Of a stretch of DNA of 64,000 nt, positions 16,832-25,219 are shown piece by piece (the stretch's first letter is position 1; the number at the start of each line of letters is the position of its first letter). Both the position numbers and the translations under genes were made by a program. This DNA is from Aliamphritea hakodatensis (lineage in GTDB: Bacteria; Pseudomonadota; Gammaproteobacteria; Pseudomonadales; Balneatricaceae). The stretch covers positions 3,162,001-3,226,000 of the forward strand of contig NZ_AP025281.1 in the NCBI RefSeq assembly GCF_024347195.1, read 5' to 3'. Below the pieces are notes generated by a model, which was not told where the DNA came from, ran no database searches, and was given only the letters and a program-made list of their open reading frames with translations.

Positions 16832-17839
16832 ATGATAAAACCTGAAATCCTCCAGCGCGCTGTGACTCAGGGGCTGCTTAACCCCGAACAGGAAGCCCCC
16901 TTACTGGACTTTATCAACCGGCAACAGGATGCAGATCTGCCTTCCGCCCAGGATGAGGAACAGCTGAAGTTTGTGCGCAATTTTGGTGATATTTTTATCA
17001 CCATCGGCGTCGCCTTCGTCGCCATATCGATCGCCACAATGGACCTGCAAAACTGGCAGTGGTGGCTGTCCGCGGGCTGTTTTGTTGCCCTGGCCGAATG
17101 GCTGGTGCGGCAACGCCGGCTTGCCCTGCCCGGCATGGCGATCCTGCTTTCAATTATGTACTTCGTCGCTCAGGGGGCCGGGCTACCGGACATCGACCTG
17201 TTCGCAGACCAGTACAGCAGTATTCCGTCGTTATTGTTACTGGCGGGCTGCGCCGGCGCATTTTACTGGCGTTACGGTATGCCGTTCAGCCTGTTACCCA
17301 TGACCCTCAGCATTGTGACCATTGCACTGATCGGGCTGGGGGAAGAGTTACTGCAGCATCAGTGGCTGTTTACCCTGACCGGACTGGTTGTCTTCGCCGT
17401 TGCCATGACCTTCGACAGCAAAGACCGGCACCGGCAGCTGCGCTGGAGCGACTGCGGCTTCTGGCTGCATTTGCTGGCATCACCACTGATTGTCCACGGC
17501 GTCATGACCACCCTCATTTTCTCCGACGCCTCGGTGCTAAATGCACTGGGCAATGAGATCCTGCTGATCAGTTTCTTTATTGTGTTTATGTTAATCGCCC
17601 TGCTGGTCGACCGGCGGGCAATGCTGGTCTCCAGTTCCAGCTACGGGATTTATGCGATCTTCATGCTGCTGGAAAACAGCCCCGTCAGTGCCGAAAACCT
17701 GCCGTTAGTGGTCTTTATCGGCTTTGGCCTGTTCATCATTGTCTTTGGCACCTTCTGGTACCGCTTACGCAGTGTTATTTTTCGCCCGCTCGCCAGCACC
17801 GCCGTTGCAAAGCTGGTACCGGAGCTCAACGGTAAATAG
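16832..17839 (+). CDS. DUF2157-like multi-spanning membrane protein
   Basis: The 335-aa product has a ~50-residue soluble N-terminus (MIKPEILQRAVTQGLLNPEQE, then LLDFINRQQ) followed by about ten hydrophobic segments to residue ~320. The N-terminal helix pair reading out positions of a domain start, then a string of membrane helices, is the DUF2157 architecture (predicted membrane proteins without known function). It starts 4 bp after the thioesterase and is probably translated from the same message. A terminator follows. Confidence 0.65.
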   Translation: MIKPEILQRAVTQGLLNPEQEAPLLDFINRQQDADLPSAQDEEQLKFVRNFGDIFITIGVAFVAISIATMDLQNWQWWLSAGCFVALAEWLVRQRRLALPGMAILLSIMYFVAQGAGLPDIDLFADQYSSIPSLLLLAGCAGAFYWRYGMPFSLLPMTLSIVTIALIGLGEELLQHQWLFTLTGLVVFAVAMTFDSKDRHRQLRWSDCGFWLHLLASPLIVHGVMTTLIFSDASVLNALGNEILLISFFIVFMLIALLVDRRAMLVSSSSYGIYAIFMLLENSPVSAENLPLVVFIGFGLFIIVFGTFWYRLRSVIFRPLASTAVAKLVPELNGK

Positions 17840-17852
17840 CTCAAACAACCGG

Positions 17853-17885
17853 GAATGCTGGACTATTGGTCCAGCATTCTGCACC
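17853..17885 (+). terminator. Terminator hairpin after the DUF2157-like gene
   Basis: A perfect 11-bp stem (GAATGCTGGAC / GTCCAGCATTC) with a 5-nt loop starts 13 bp past the stop. The following bases are only mildly T-rich. Confidence 0.6.
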
Positions 17886-18007
17886 CTTATCTTTCAGACT
17901 TTAGGCATAAGCACTGTTACACACGCTTTACCGCCTGTTTACCCCGACCGGATTATACTGGGGTGATAACTTTTTCAGACTGTTCGCCCACACAAAGGGA
18001 GATTTCC

Positions 18008-19147
18008 GTGTTGTCGTATCGTTTTCCCCACACGCCAGTATTACTGGCCAGCCTTGTTTTATCTGTATCCCTGCTGCAGGGATGCGCCGAAGAAGAGCCC
18101 CAGACCTCTGATCAGGCCGCTCAAACCATCATCCGCCCGGTTAAACTCTACAGCGTAGGGGCACCCAAAGAAGCCCCGAGCCGAACCCTGGCCGGCACCA
18201 TTCAGGCATCTGATCAGGCCGACCTCAGTTTCCGGGTGGGCGGAAAAGTCGCCGAAGTAAACGTGGATGCCGGTGACGAAGTCAGTGCCGGTGACGCCAT
18301 CGCCATATTGGATAAAACTCAGTTACAGCTGGCCGCCGACTCCGCTAAAGCTCAACTGCAACGTGCCAATGCGGTACTGGTAGAAGCCCAGCGTAAATAC
18401 ACCGCGAACAAAGAACTGGTTAAACGGGGTGTTATTTCCCGGATCAGCTTTGAAAACATTGTTGCCACCCTGAAATCAGCCACCGCCGATGCCGATGCCG
18501 CCCGTGCCAGCCATGAACGGGCACTCAAAGATCTGGACTACGCCGTACTGGAGGCCCCCTTCAGCGGCCTGATTGCCAGCCGCAATGTTGAACCCTTTAC
18601 CAACGTAACCGCCGGCCAGAGTCTGTTTCAGATCGCCAAACAGGGCCAGCGTGAAGTGGTCGTAAGAATGCCGCTATCAACCCTGCGTTACATTAATCAG
18701 GACAGCACAGTACGGGTTACCCCGCTGATTGCCGATGAACTGAGTCTGGGGGAAGCGCCAGCTTATGAAGGGGTGATCCACCAGATCGGCTCCCGTTCTG
18801 AAGCCGGCAACGCGGTGACCATGAAAGTACTGCTGCAGGGCGATGTTGCCGAACTGCGTGACGGCATGGCTGCCGAAGTACGCTTTAACCTCAGTTATCA
18901 GGACAGCGGTCACCTGACCGTCCCCTTCAGTGCAATTGTCGCCGGTGATCAGGCCGATACCGGCTACGTCTTCAAATACCGCCAGGCGGAACAGACGGTC
19001 ACCAAGGTCGAAATCCAGCTGATTGCCCCGCGGGATCAGGGTGTTGAAGTCAGCGGAGAACTGCTGGCCGGTGATCAGGTAGTGGCCGCCGGTGCCCAGT
19101 TCCTGCATGAAGGCCAGCAGGTCACACCGTTTAAAGCCGTGCAGTAA
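18008..19147 (+). CDS. RND efflux periplasmic adaptor (membrane fusion) lipoprotein
   Basis: The adaptor links an inner-membrane RND pump to an outer-membrane channel. GTG 18008 is chosen because GGGAG lies 7 nt upstream and because it opens directly into a lipoprotein signal ending LLQGC (379 aa in all). Then come the barrel-sandwich half-motif ADLSFRVGGKVAEVNVDAGDE (about 70-90), a coiled-coil hairpin (about 105-175) and the second lipoyl half YAVLEAPFSGLIASRNV. C-terminal beta-barrel and membrane-proximal domains follow. It is 12 bp upstream of the pump gene. No outer-membrane channel or regulator gene is adjacent, so an unlinked TolC-type partner is implied. Confidence 0.9.
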   Translation: MLSYRFPHTPVLLASLVLSVSLLQGCAEEEPQTSDQAAQTIIRPVKLYSVGAPKEAPSRTLAGTIQASDQADLSFRVGGKVAEVNVDAGDEVSAGDAIAILDKTQLQLAADSAKAQLQRANAVLVEAQRKYTANKELVKRGVISRISFENIVATLKSATADADAARASHERALKDLDYAVLEAPFSGLIASRNVEPFTNVTAGQSLFQIAKQGQREVVVRMPLSTLRYINQDSTVRVTPLIADELSLGEAPAYEGVIHQIGSRSEAGNAVTMKVLLQGDVAELRDGMAAEVRFNLSYQDSGHLTVPFSAIVAGDQADTGYVFKYRQAEQTVTKVEIQLIAPRDQGVEVSGELLAGDQVVAAGAQFLHEGQQVTPFKAVQ

Positions 19148-19159
19148 GGGAGCAGGATT

Positions 19160-22100
19160 ATGATTACCAAGCTCGCCTTACAGGGCAACCGGGTCACCAT
19201 TGCCCTGACCCTGCTGCTCAGCCTGATGGGCATTTTTCTCTATCAGGACTTTCCTTCCCAGGAAGAGCCTGAAATCAACATTCGCGAAGCCGTGGTGACC
19301 GCCCAGTACCCGGGCCTGCCGCCTCAGCGGGTAGAAAACCTCATTATCCGGCAACTGGAAGACGCCATCCGGCAAATTCCGGAAGTTAAAGACATCAACT
19401 CCCAGGCCAGTACCGGTTATGCCCAGATCAATGTCAGCCTGTATGACTCAGTCAGCGACCTTCAGCCCATCTGGCAAACCCTGCGGAATAAGGTAAACGA
19501 TGTTAAGAACCAGCTCCCCAGCGGTACCCAGGGGCCGTTCGTCAACGACGACTTTGGTAGGGTAGCCGTTGCCAGCATTGCCTTCACCGCCGAAGGATTT
19601 ACGCTTGCAGAAATGCGTGCCACGGTAAAACGCTTTCAGGATCAGCTAACCGCCCTGAAAGGTGTCAGCCGCATCGAACTGTTAGGTAACAACCCGGAAC
19701 AAATCTATCTGGAAAGCACCACCACCGAACTGAGTAAGGCCGGGGTCAATATTCAGCAGGCTTTACAGACCCTGCAAAACCGTAACGTCATCAGCGCCGC
19801 CGGTGAACTGAGCACCGGCCAGCAGCGGGTTGTCATTGAACCCACCGGCAACCTGAACAATGTCGAAGAAATTGCCAATATTCCCCTGCGGCTGGACGAC
19901 GGCGGGATCATCTACCTCGGTGATCTGTTCCGGATTACCCGGGGTTACAAAGAACCCGCCGAACGCTTTGCCTACTACAACGGTAAACGGGCACTGGTGC
20001 TGGCCGTTTCGATGCAAAGCGGCTTTAACGTCCTGTCATTTTCAGAACGTATGAAACAGCGGGTGACAGAACTTGAGAACACCCTGCCGTGGGGCTTTGA
20101 AGTTGACTTCGTCACGTATCAGGCCACCGAGGTAAAACGCTCTATCGACCAGGTGACTAACAGCCTGCTGCAAACCGTCGCAGTGGTATTTGTGGTCGTG
20201 GTACTGTTCCTGGGCATTCGCACCGGTATCGTCGCCGGTCTGCTGGTCCCCATTACGATCCTGGTGACGGTTGTCGTAATGTCGGTCATGGAAATACCGC
20301 TGCAGAAAGTATCGATTGCCGCCATCATCATTGCGCTGGGCCTGCTGGTCGACAACGGTATCGTCGTTGCAGAAGACTACCTCACCCGGGTCAGTCAGGG
20401 CCAGTCCGGTTTTGAAGCCGCCATGACTTCCGGCAGTAAGATGATGGTGCCCCTGCTCACCGCATCCCTGACCACCATTTTCGCCTTCTATCCGCTGATG
20501 GCTGGCGACAACGTCACCATTGAATACACCCGCTCACTGGCGCAGGTCATTACCATTACCCTGCTGTCATCCTGGGTAGTGGCACTGACCGTCATCCCGT
20601 TACTGGCCATGTGGCTGATAAAAGCCCGCGGTCCGCAACAGTCTGCCGACAGCGAATCCTCTCTGCAGACCGGCTATAAGCACCTGCTGAATATGATTCT
20701 GGGGGCCCGGACCGTCTTCCTGCTGATGATGGTCGGCCTGCTGGTGCTGGCGGTCTATGCCTTTGGTGCGGTACCGAAAAAATTCATGCCACCCAATGCC
20801 CGACTGCAATATATGATCGAACTGGAACTGCCGGCCGGCTACAGCATCGATGCCACCCAAAAACTCAGCGGCGAAGTCAGCCACTGGCTGATGCAACCGG
20901 ACAGCAATCCGGAAGTCGCCGATCATGTCACCTATATCGGTTTTGGCGGTCCGCGCTTTGTATTGTCGCTCAACCCGAACGACCCGGCACCGCACCGCGC
21001 CTTTATGCTGGTTAACCTGAAAGATGGCAGCAGCCAGCAGGCCGCCATGGATAAAGCCCGCAACTACCTGACCAATCAGTTCCCGGAAGCACGTATCAGC
21101 GTCAAGGGCTTTGGCTCCGGCGGTGCTGAAGAAGGCAGCATTGAATACCGGATTAAAGGGCCGGATAAGATCACCCTGCGACAGATTTCTGAACAGGTAC
21201 AGGGCCTGCTGTATCAACAGCCTGGTCTGATCAATATTCAGGACAACTGGGATAACAAGGTCTTCAAACTGAAGGTACAGATCGATCAGACCAAAGCCGA
21301 GCTGGCTGGCCTGAGCACCGAACAGGTTTCCCGGGCACTGGATACCCTGCTGAGCAGTGGCGAGATCACCCAGTTCCGCGAAGGTGACCAGAGCATTCCG
21401 GTCACGGTGCGCAGCGCCGGCATTGAACGGGAAGACGTGGAACGCTTCGGCACCCTCTATGTGGGTAATGACCGTGAAGGTAACCCCATTACCCTGACCC
21501 AGATCGCCACATTTTACGCGGAGCCGACCGAGTCACTCCAGCGCCGTTATAATCTGGAACCGACCATTAAGATCAAAGGCGTCAGCAGCCTGCTGCCGGC
21601 CAGTGAAATGGTCAGCCGCCTGACACCGGAAATTGCCGCGCTGGGCATTCCGGCGGGATACAGCATTGAAATCGGCGGCGAAGCAGAATCCTCCAACGAC
21701 GCCACCGCAGCCCTGGCCCAAAATCTGCCGATCGCCTTTGGCGCGATCTTCCTGCTGCTGCTGGCACAGTTTCGCTCCTTCCGTAAGGTTGGCATCATCG
21801 GCATTACCCTGGTATTCAGCCTGATCGGCGCCAGCTTTGGCCTCTTCCTGCTGCAAGCCAACTTTGGTTTCATGGCCATGCTGGGCTTCCTGTCACTGGG
21901 GGGCATCATCATCAATAACGGCATATTACTGGTGGAACAGTTCGACCTTGAGGAAGCCAGTGGTAAGTCCCCTTACCAGTCGATTGTTGACGGTGCCGCA
22001 TCCCGCCTGCGGCCGATTCTGGTCACCACCGGCACCAGTGTCATCGGTTTAATGCCTCTGATGCTCAGCGGCGACGAACTCTGGTTCGGCCTGACAGTAG

Positions 22101-22192
22101 TACTGGCGGCAGGTTTGCTGGGTGGCACCCTGCTGACCCTCGGGGTGGTACCGGTACTCTACAGCCTGCTGTTTAAGGTGAAACGCGGCTGA
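19160..22192 (+). CDS. RND family efflux pump, inner-membrane subunit
   Basis: A 1010-aa proton-driven RND exporter, close to the usual ~1020-1050. It has one N-terminal membrane helix (about 9-28), a large periplasmic porter loop, a first bundle of helices (~330-530), a second porter loop and a last bundle (~850-1005). The helix-4 motif reads GLLVDNGIVVAEDY: one proton-relay Asp is kept and the second, present in AcrB-type pumps (DD), is Asn. This variant occurs in several marine RND pumps. The start MITKLALQGNRVTIAL fits the family. Substrates are unknown; organic compounds are more likely than metals because a CzcA-type metal signature is absent. Confidence 0.92.
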   Translation: MITKLALQGNRVTIALTLLLSLMGIFLYQDFPSQEEPEINIREAVVTAQYPGLPPQRVENLIIRQLEDAIRQIPEVKDINSQASTGYAQINVSLYDSVSDLQPIWQTLRNKVNDVKNQLPSGTQGPFVNDDFGRVAVASIAFTAEGFTLAEMRATVKRFQDQLTALKGVSRIELLGNNPEQIYLESTTTELSKAGVNIQQALQTLQNRNVISAAGELSTGQQRVVIEPTGNLNNVEEIANIPLRLDDGGIIYLGDLFRITRGYKEPAERFAYYNGKRALVLAVSMQSGFNVLSFSERMKQRVTELENTLPWGFEVDFVTYQATEVKRSIDQVTNSLLQTVAVVFVVVVLFLGIRTGIVAGLLVPITILVTVVVMSVMEIPLQKVSIAAIIIALGLLVDNGIVVAEDYLTRVSQGQSGFEAAMTSGSKMMVPLLTASLTTIFAFYPLMAGDNVTIEYTRSLAQVITITLLSSWVVALTVIPLLAMWLIKARGPQQSADSESSLQTGYKHLLNMILGARTVFLLMMVGLLVLAVYAFGAVPKKFMPPNARLQYMIELELPAGYSIDATQKLSGEVSHWLMQPDSNPEVADHVTYIGFGGPRFVLSLNPNDPAPHRAFMLVNLKDGSSQQAAMDKARNYLTNQFPEARISVKGFGSGGAEEGSIEYRIKGPDKITLRQISEQVQGLLYQQPGLINIQDNWDNKVFKLKVQIDQTKAELAGLSTEQVSRALDTLLSSGEITQFREGDQSIPVTVRSAGIEREDVERFGTLYVGNDREGNPITLTQIATFYAEPTESLQRRYNLEPTIKIKGVSSLLPASEMVSRLTPEIAALGIPAGYSIEIGGEAESSNDATAALAQNLPIAFGAIFLLLLAQFRSFRKVGIIGITLVFSLIGASFGLFLLQANFGFMAMLGFLSLGGIIINNGILLVEQFDLEEASGKSPYQSIVDGAASRLRPILVTTGTSVIGLMPLMLSGDELWFGLTVVLAAGLLGGTLLTLGVVPVLYSLLFKVKRG

Positions 22193-22210
22193 TTCCCGCC
22201 CGCAATACGC

Positions 22211-22240
22211 AAACAGGCCGGCAATATGCCGGCCTGTTTT
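22211..22240 (+). terminator. Rho-independent terminator of the RND operon
   Basis: The stem AAACAGGCCGGCA / TGCCGGCCTGTTT is followed by TGTTTCTG. It lies between the RND pump and the convergent yaeQ and could serve both strands. Confidence 0.85.
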
Positions 22241-22259
22241 GTTTCTGAGGTACTGTCTT

Positions 22260-22793
22260 TCAGCTCAACTGCTGGAGAGTCACTTCACAGGTATGTTCAG
22301 CACTGCTGAGCATCAGCGTATCGTCGGTAATCATCAGTGACAGGTCCATATTCCGCTGCGCCATATCTTCCAGCGGTGCCAACTGCTCAGCCGGCAACTG
22401 CCAGACACTGACCTTAGGCAACTGGGTGATGGCCTGCTGATGCTTCTGCCACCAGATCTCAGTTTCGCTGCCATACGCATACAGGCTGATTTGCTGCGCC
22501 CGGCTGACCCCTTTACGCAACCGCTCAGGGCTGGCCTGCCCCAGCTCAATCCAGTGTTCGACCTCCCCGGAAGGCGATACCTGCCACAGTTCCGGTTCAT
22601 CCGTCGCTGAAAGCCCCTTAGTAAAGCTGAGATCCCGGTGATAATTCAGACCATACACCATAATCCGCACCATCATCCGGGTCAGGGTTTCTGACGGATG
22701 CTGCGCCACGGTAAGCGATACACTCTCATAACAGTGCCGGTTCATATCGCTAAGCTGCAGGTTAACTTTATAAATTGTCGGTTTCAGGGCCAT
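22260..22793 (-). CDS. yaeQ: YaeQ family protein
   Basis: A 177-aa cytosolic YaeQ protein, a fold related to the PD-(D/E)XK nucleases with no proven activity. Family landmarks are MALKPTIYKVNLQLSDM at the start, HPSETLTRMMVRIMVYGLNY (about 35-54), GLSATDEPELWQ and WIELGQASPERLRKGVSRA. The Glu in DEPELW and the Glu/Lys spacing after it resemble the nuclease core. ATG 22793 is chosen over the open 5-codon extension because it gives the usual N-terminus. Monocistronic, convergent with the RND operon. Confidence 0.9.
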   Translation of the reverse strand: MALKPTIYKVNLQLSDMNRHCYESVSLTVAQHPSETLTRMMVRIMVYGLNYHRDLSFTKGLSATDEPELWQVSPSGEVEHWIELGQASPERLRKGVSRAQQISLYAYGSETEIWWQKHQQAITQLPKVSVWQLPAEQLAPLEDMAQRNMDLSLMITDDTLMLSSAEHTCEVTLQQLS

Positions 22794-22976
22794 AGGAATT
22801 CTCAGCAAAACGAAAAAAGTGCGCCATTGTAGCGGTAAACGCGCCCCTTAAACAGCAGGCAGTCTGACAGAACCCAGAGCCGTTACTGCCCCCCGCCAGC
22901 ACGACATCCCGCTTGACCCGCCTGTCACATTGGCCCATCCTTGTCCGACTTTCTCAGCCGCCGCTTTCAGGTGTTA

Positions 22977-23237
22977 ATGATGCAGTGCCGACCGGGCTGC
23001 GGTGCATGTTGCATCGCGCCACATATATCCTCCGCCATTCCGGGCATGCCTGAAGGCAAGCCTGCCGGTGTGCGCTGCATCAATCTGGACGCCGGCAATA
23101 ACTGCCTGATCTGGCAGCGGGACGACTACCCACTGGTCTGTCAGGACTTTACCGCCCACCGGGAGCACTGTGCCGACAACCGCCTGCAGGCATTACAGAT
23201 ACTCACCCGGATGGAAGATGAAACCCGCCCGGACTAA
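22977..23237 (+). CDS. YkgJ family cysteine-cluster protein
   Basis: An 86-aa protein beginning MMQCRPGCGACCIAPHISS. The CxxxCxxCC cluster, the second part CINLDAGNNCLIW and a Cys in VCQDF are the YkgJ/UPF0153 pattern, thought to bind zinc or an iron-sulphur cluster. In-frame TTG 22941 could extend it, but ATG 22977 puts the cluster at the usual distance from the N-terminus. It precedes yejK by 73 bp on the same strand. The biochemical role of the family is not established. Confidence 0.8.
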   Translation: MMQCRPGCGACCIAPHISSAIPGMPEGKPAGVRCINLDAGNNCLIWQRDDYPLVCQDFTAHREHCADNRLQALQILTRMEDETRPD

Positions 23238-23310
23238 AAAGCCCTGTGCAGCCGTTCGCCGGCGGTGCTAAAATCCCCCTCCCTGTCCGCTAATCAATAC
23301 AGAAGACATT

Positions 23311-24372
23311 ATGGAACTGAAACATCTAGCCATCCGCGAACTGCTTAAAAATGCTGACGAAACCCAGGCAACTATCAGTAACCGGGGTGGCCCTGTTGAT
23401 ATTCAGGCACCGATGGCACAACGGCTGTTTGATACCCTGGTATCCGCCTACGGACGCCGCGCTGCACTGACCCACGGCTCCTTCACTGTAGAAGACCCGG
23501 ACAGCCATCCGTTTATCATTAACTTCCGTCAGTTCATCAGCGGTACACCGGATGACAGCGACTTTCTCAGCCTGTGTGATGTCGCCATGGAACAACTGGC
23601 CGCCTCACTGAGTTCCGAGTCAGCCTCTGCAGCCACCGGTGGCTACGTAATCTGCTGCCACTACAGCGCCGACGTATTTGATTACCTGCTGGTTGCGCTG
23701 GTCCGCGACAAGAACGGCGTGGCATTTGACGGCAACCTGCACCCGACCCAGGTGATTGAACTGGATCTGGATAAGCTGCACCAGGCTGCGAAAATAAATA
23801 TCTCCACCTACAAAGAAGGCACCGACAGCTACCTGAGCTTCATCGGTACCAAACGTAAAGGAGATATCACCCATTACTTCTCCACAGCGCTGGGCTGCAG
23901 CGACGTTGTCCCGGCCCGCCAGGCCACGTCGGAACTGATACGTGCCACTGAAGATTTCTGCCGCAAAAACCAGTTGCAGGACAAACAGGAAGCGATCGTT
24001 GATGACGTCGTCGGATACCTGTCCAAACAGCGCAGTGAAAAGCAGTCAGCCTACCTGCCGGACATGGATGAAATCTTTGCCCAGCACATTCCCCCGGAAC
24101 AGGCTGAAAGCGGCACTGAATCCTTTGGCAGTTTCGCCAACTCAGAAGAGTATCAGGTGAGCCACGAATTCCAGCCGCACACCAGCACCATTAACAATTA
24201 CACCAAGATCAAGGCCAAGGCCGACAACTGGCAGCTGGACTTCTCCAAGCGCTCACTGGGTGAACTGAACTCAACCAGTGATATTCAGTTTGACCCCAAC
24301 ACCAACAGCCTGATCATCCGCCGCCTGCCAACCAAGGTAGTGGATCAGCTGCGCGAAGCACTGGACGATTAA
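23311..24372 (+). CDS. yejK: Nucleoid-associated protein YejK (NdpA)
   Basis: A 353-aa member of the 37-kDa nucleoid-associated protein family (YejK/NdpA), which sits on the chromosome and interacts with topoisomerases in E. coli. Matching features are MELKHLAIRELLK at the start, SADVFDYLLVALVRDKNGVAFD (about 120-141), ELDLDKLHQAAKINI, and YLSFIGTKRKGDITHYFSTALGC (about 172-195) as the most conserved stretch. The C-terminal IRRLPTKVVDQLREALDD is normal, and length agrees with relatives (335-350). Monocistronic, followed by a weak hairpin and the phasin promoter region. Confidence 0.93.
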   Translation: MELKHLAIRELLKNADETQATISNRGGPVDIQAPMAQRLFDTLVSAYGRRAALTHGSFTVEDPDSHPFIINFRQFISGTPDDSDFLSLCDVAMEQLAASLSSESASAATGGYVICCHYSADVFDYLLVALVRDKNGVAFDGNLHPTQVIELDLDKLHQAAKINISTYKEGTDSYLSFIGTKRKGDITHYFSTALGCSDVVPARQATSELIRATEDFCRKNQLQDKQEAIVDDVVGYLSKQRSEKQSAYLPDMDEIFAQHIPPEQAESGTESFGSFANSEEYQVSHEFQPHTSTINNYTKIKAKADNWQLDFSKRSLGELNSTSDIQFDPNTNSLIIRRLPTKVVDQLREALDD

Positions 24373-24391
24373 ACACCAGACCGCTGAATAC

Positions 24392-24425
24392 CTGACCGGC
24401 ACCTGCTCACAGGCTGGCCGGTCAG
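24392..24425 (+). terminator. Weak hairpin after yejK
   Basis: CTGACCGGC / GCCGGTCAG, 9 bp perfect with a 16-nt loop, 20 bp after the yejK stop. The bases after it (AACATTTCC) are not a proper T-tract. Confidence 0.35.
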
Positions 24426-24496
24426 AACATTTCCTCACCGCTTTCCCTGTCATCATATTTCTGTCACATCTCCCTGCTATCGTCCCGGCATAACAT

Positions 24497-24511
24497 TTGT
24501 GCAACGCACAA
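24497..24511 (+). promoter_or_regulatory. Palindromic operator 1 (TTGTGC-N3-GCACAA)
   Basis: Perfect 6-3-6 palindrome, spacer AAC. It lies about 260 bp upstream of the -35 box. A partial copy with a degenerate left half follows at about 24543-24557. The same palindrome recurs around the promoter, which suggests cooperative binding or looping by one regulator. Confidence 0.6.
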
Positions 24512-24734
24512 CAATAAACGCAATGCTTTGCTCAGCTGCATTTGTCGCACTGCACAAAAAATAGCAAAATTACGCTAAAAACAGATAACCGCTAAAAGTA
24601 GTTTGCAGATACAGAATGCCGGCAACAGTAGAGTTACAGGCTAATATAAGCCAATTTATTCTATATAAAACAGGCAATTAAAAAAATCATTGCGATTCCC
24701 GATGATGTTTCGGGATGCTATCAGAAATCTTTTT

Positions 24735-24749
24735 TTGTGCATCGCACAA
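24735..24749 (+). promoter_or_regulatory. Palindromic operator 2, just upstream of the -35 box
   Basis: Perfect TTGTGC-ATC-GCACAA, set in a T-run on the left and an A-run on the right, so the full symmetry extends to about 13 bases per arm. It ends 8 bp upstream of the -35 box. PhaR-type repressors of phasin genes bind TGC/GCA palindromes in other bacteria, which makes PhaR a candidate; identity is inferred. Confidence 0.7.
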
Positions 24750-24757
24750 AAAAAGAT

Positions 24758-24785
24758 TTGACAGTGATGAAAACCGGCTTACAAT
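24758..24785 (+). promoter_or_regulatory. Sigma-70-type promoter of the phasin gene
   Basis: -35 TTGACA at 24758-24763 (consensus), 16-bp spacer, -10 TACAAT at 24780-24785 (5 of 6). Transcription should start near 24792. The next operator covers the first transcribed bases. Confidence 0.75.
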
Positions 24786-24795
24786 AAGCCATATA

Positions 24796-24810
24796 TTGTG
24801 CACTGCACCA
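24796..24810 (+). promoter_or_regulatory. Palindromic operator 3, over the transcription start
   Basis: TTGTGC-ACT-GCACCA, one mismatch from the palindrome. It covers roughly +4 to +18, where bound protein would block the polymerase, so the regulator is probably a repressor. It ends 22 bp before the ATG. Confidence 0.65.
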
Positions 24811-24832
24811 ATCAATTATATGGAGATACACC

Positions 24833-25138
24833 ATGACCGCTAACATCGATTTTCAAAAGTCTTTCGAATCAGTGAAGTCTCTGATGGAATTGCAAGCGCA
24901 AACTATCAGCAAGTCTGTTGAACTGCAGAAGCAATCTGGCGAACAGCTGACTGCTTTCTTCAAGCAGGAAGCCGAAAAAGCTCAGACGCTGAAGACACCT
25001 GAAGACGTTGTAAAATTCAACGTTGAAGCTAACACTGCACTGTTCGAACTGCTGAAAGCTCAGGGTGAAGCATTCACTTCTCTGGCGCAGCAAGCTGGCG
25101 AATCTGCAATGAGCGAAATGACAAAAGCGGCTAAGTAA
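24833..25138 (+). CDS. Phasin family protein (PHA granule-associated)
   Basis: Phasins coat polyhydroxyalkanoate granules. This one is 101 aa, all amphipathic helix: FQKSFESVKSLMELQAQTIS, then LQKQSGEQLTAFFKQEAEKAQ and VKFNVEANTALFELLKAQGEAF, ending in a short Ala/Lys tail. Such short phasins are usual in marine gammaproteobacteria. A ribosome site GGAGATA precedes ATG 24833. Strong promoter, three operators, and own terminator point to high, regulated expression. No PHA synthase, thiolase or reductase gene lies in the window, so the phasin is encoded apart from the pathway. Confidence 0.88.
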   Translation: MTANIDFQKSFESVKSLMELQAQTISKSVELQKQSGEQLTAFFKQEAEKAQTLKTPEDVVKFNVEANTALFELLKAQGEAFTSLAQQAGESAMSEMTKAAK

Positions 25139-25160
25139 ACTTACTTAACTGTTGTAAAAA

Positions 25161-25195
25161 AGCCCCGTCAGACTGAGCCTGACGGGGCTTTTTTA
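25161..25195 (+). terminator. Strong terminator of the phasin gene
   Basis: Stem AGCCCCGTCAG / CTGACGGGGCT with a 7-nt loop followed by TTTTTTAT, a textbook rho-independent terminator. Confidence 0.92.
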
Positions 25196-25219
25196 TATCT
25201 GCTTTAAGGCAGTTGTTTA

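Larger units (their letters stand above)
24373..24832 (+). other. 460-bp non-coding phasin control region
   Basis: No gene is present. From about 24480 the sequence becomes A/T-rich, unlike the surrounding genes. It holds three good and one weak copy of a TTGTGC-N3-GCACAA palindrome, a near-consensus sigma-70 promoter and the hairpin-like run at about 24693-24718 (CCCGA...TCGGG). Each is listed separately. Confidence 0.7.
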
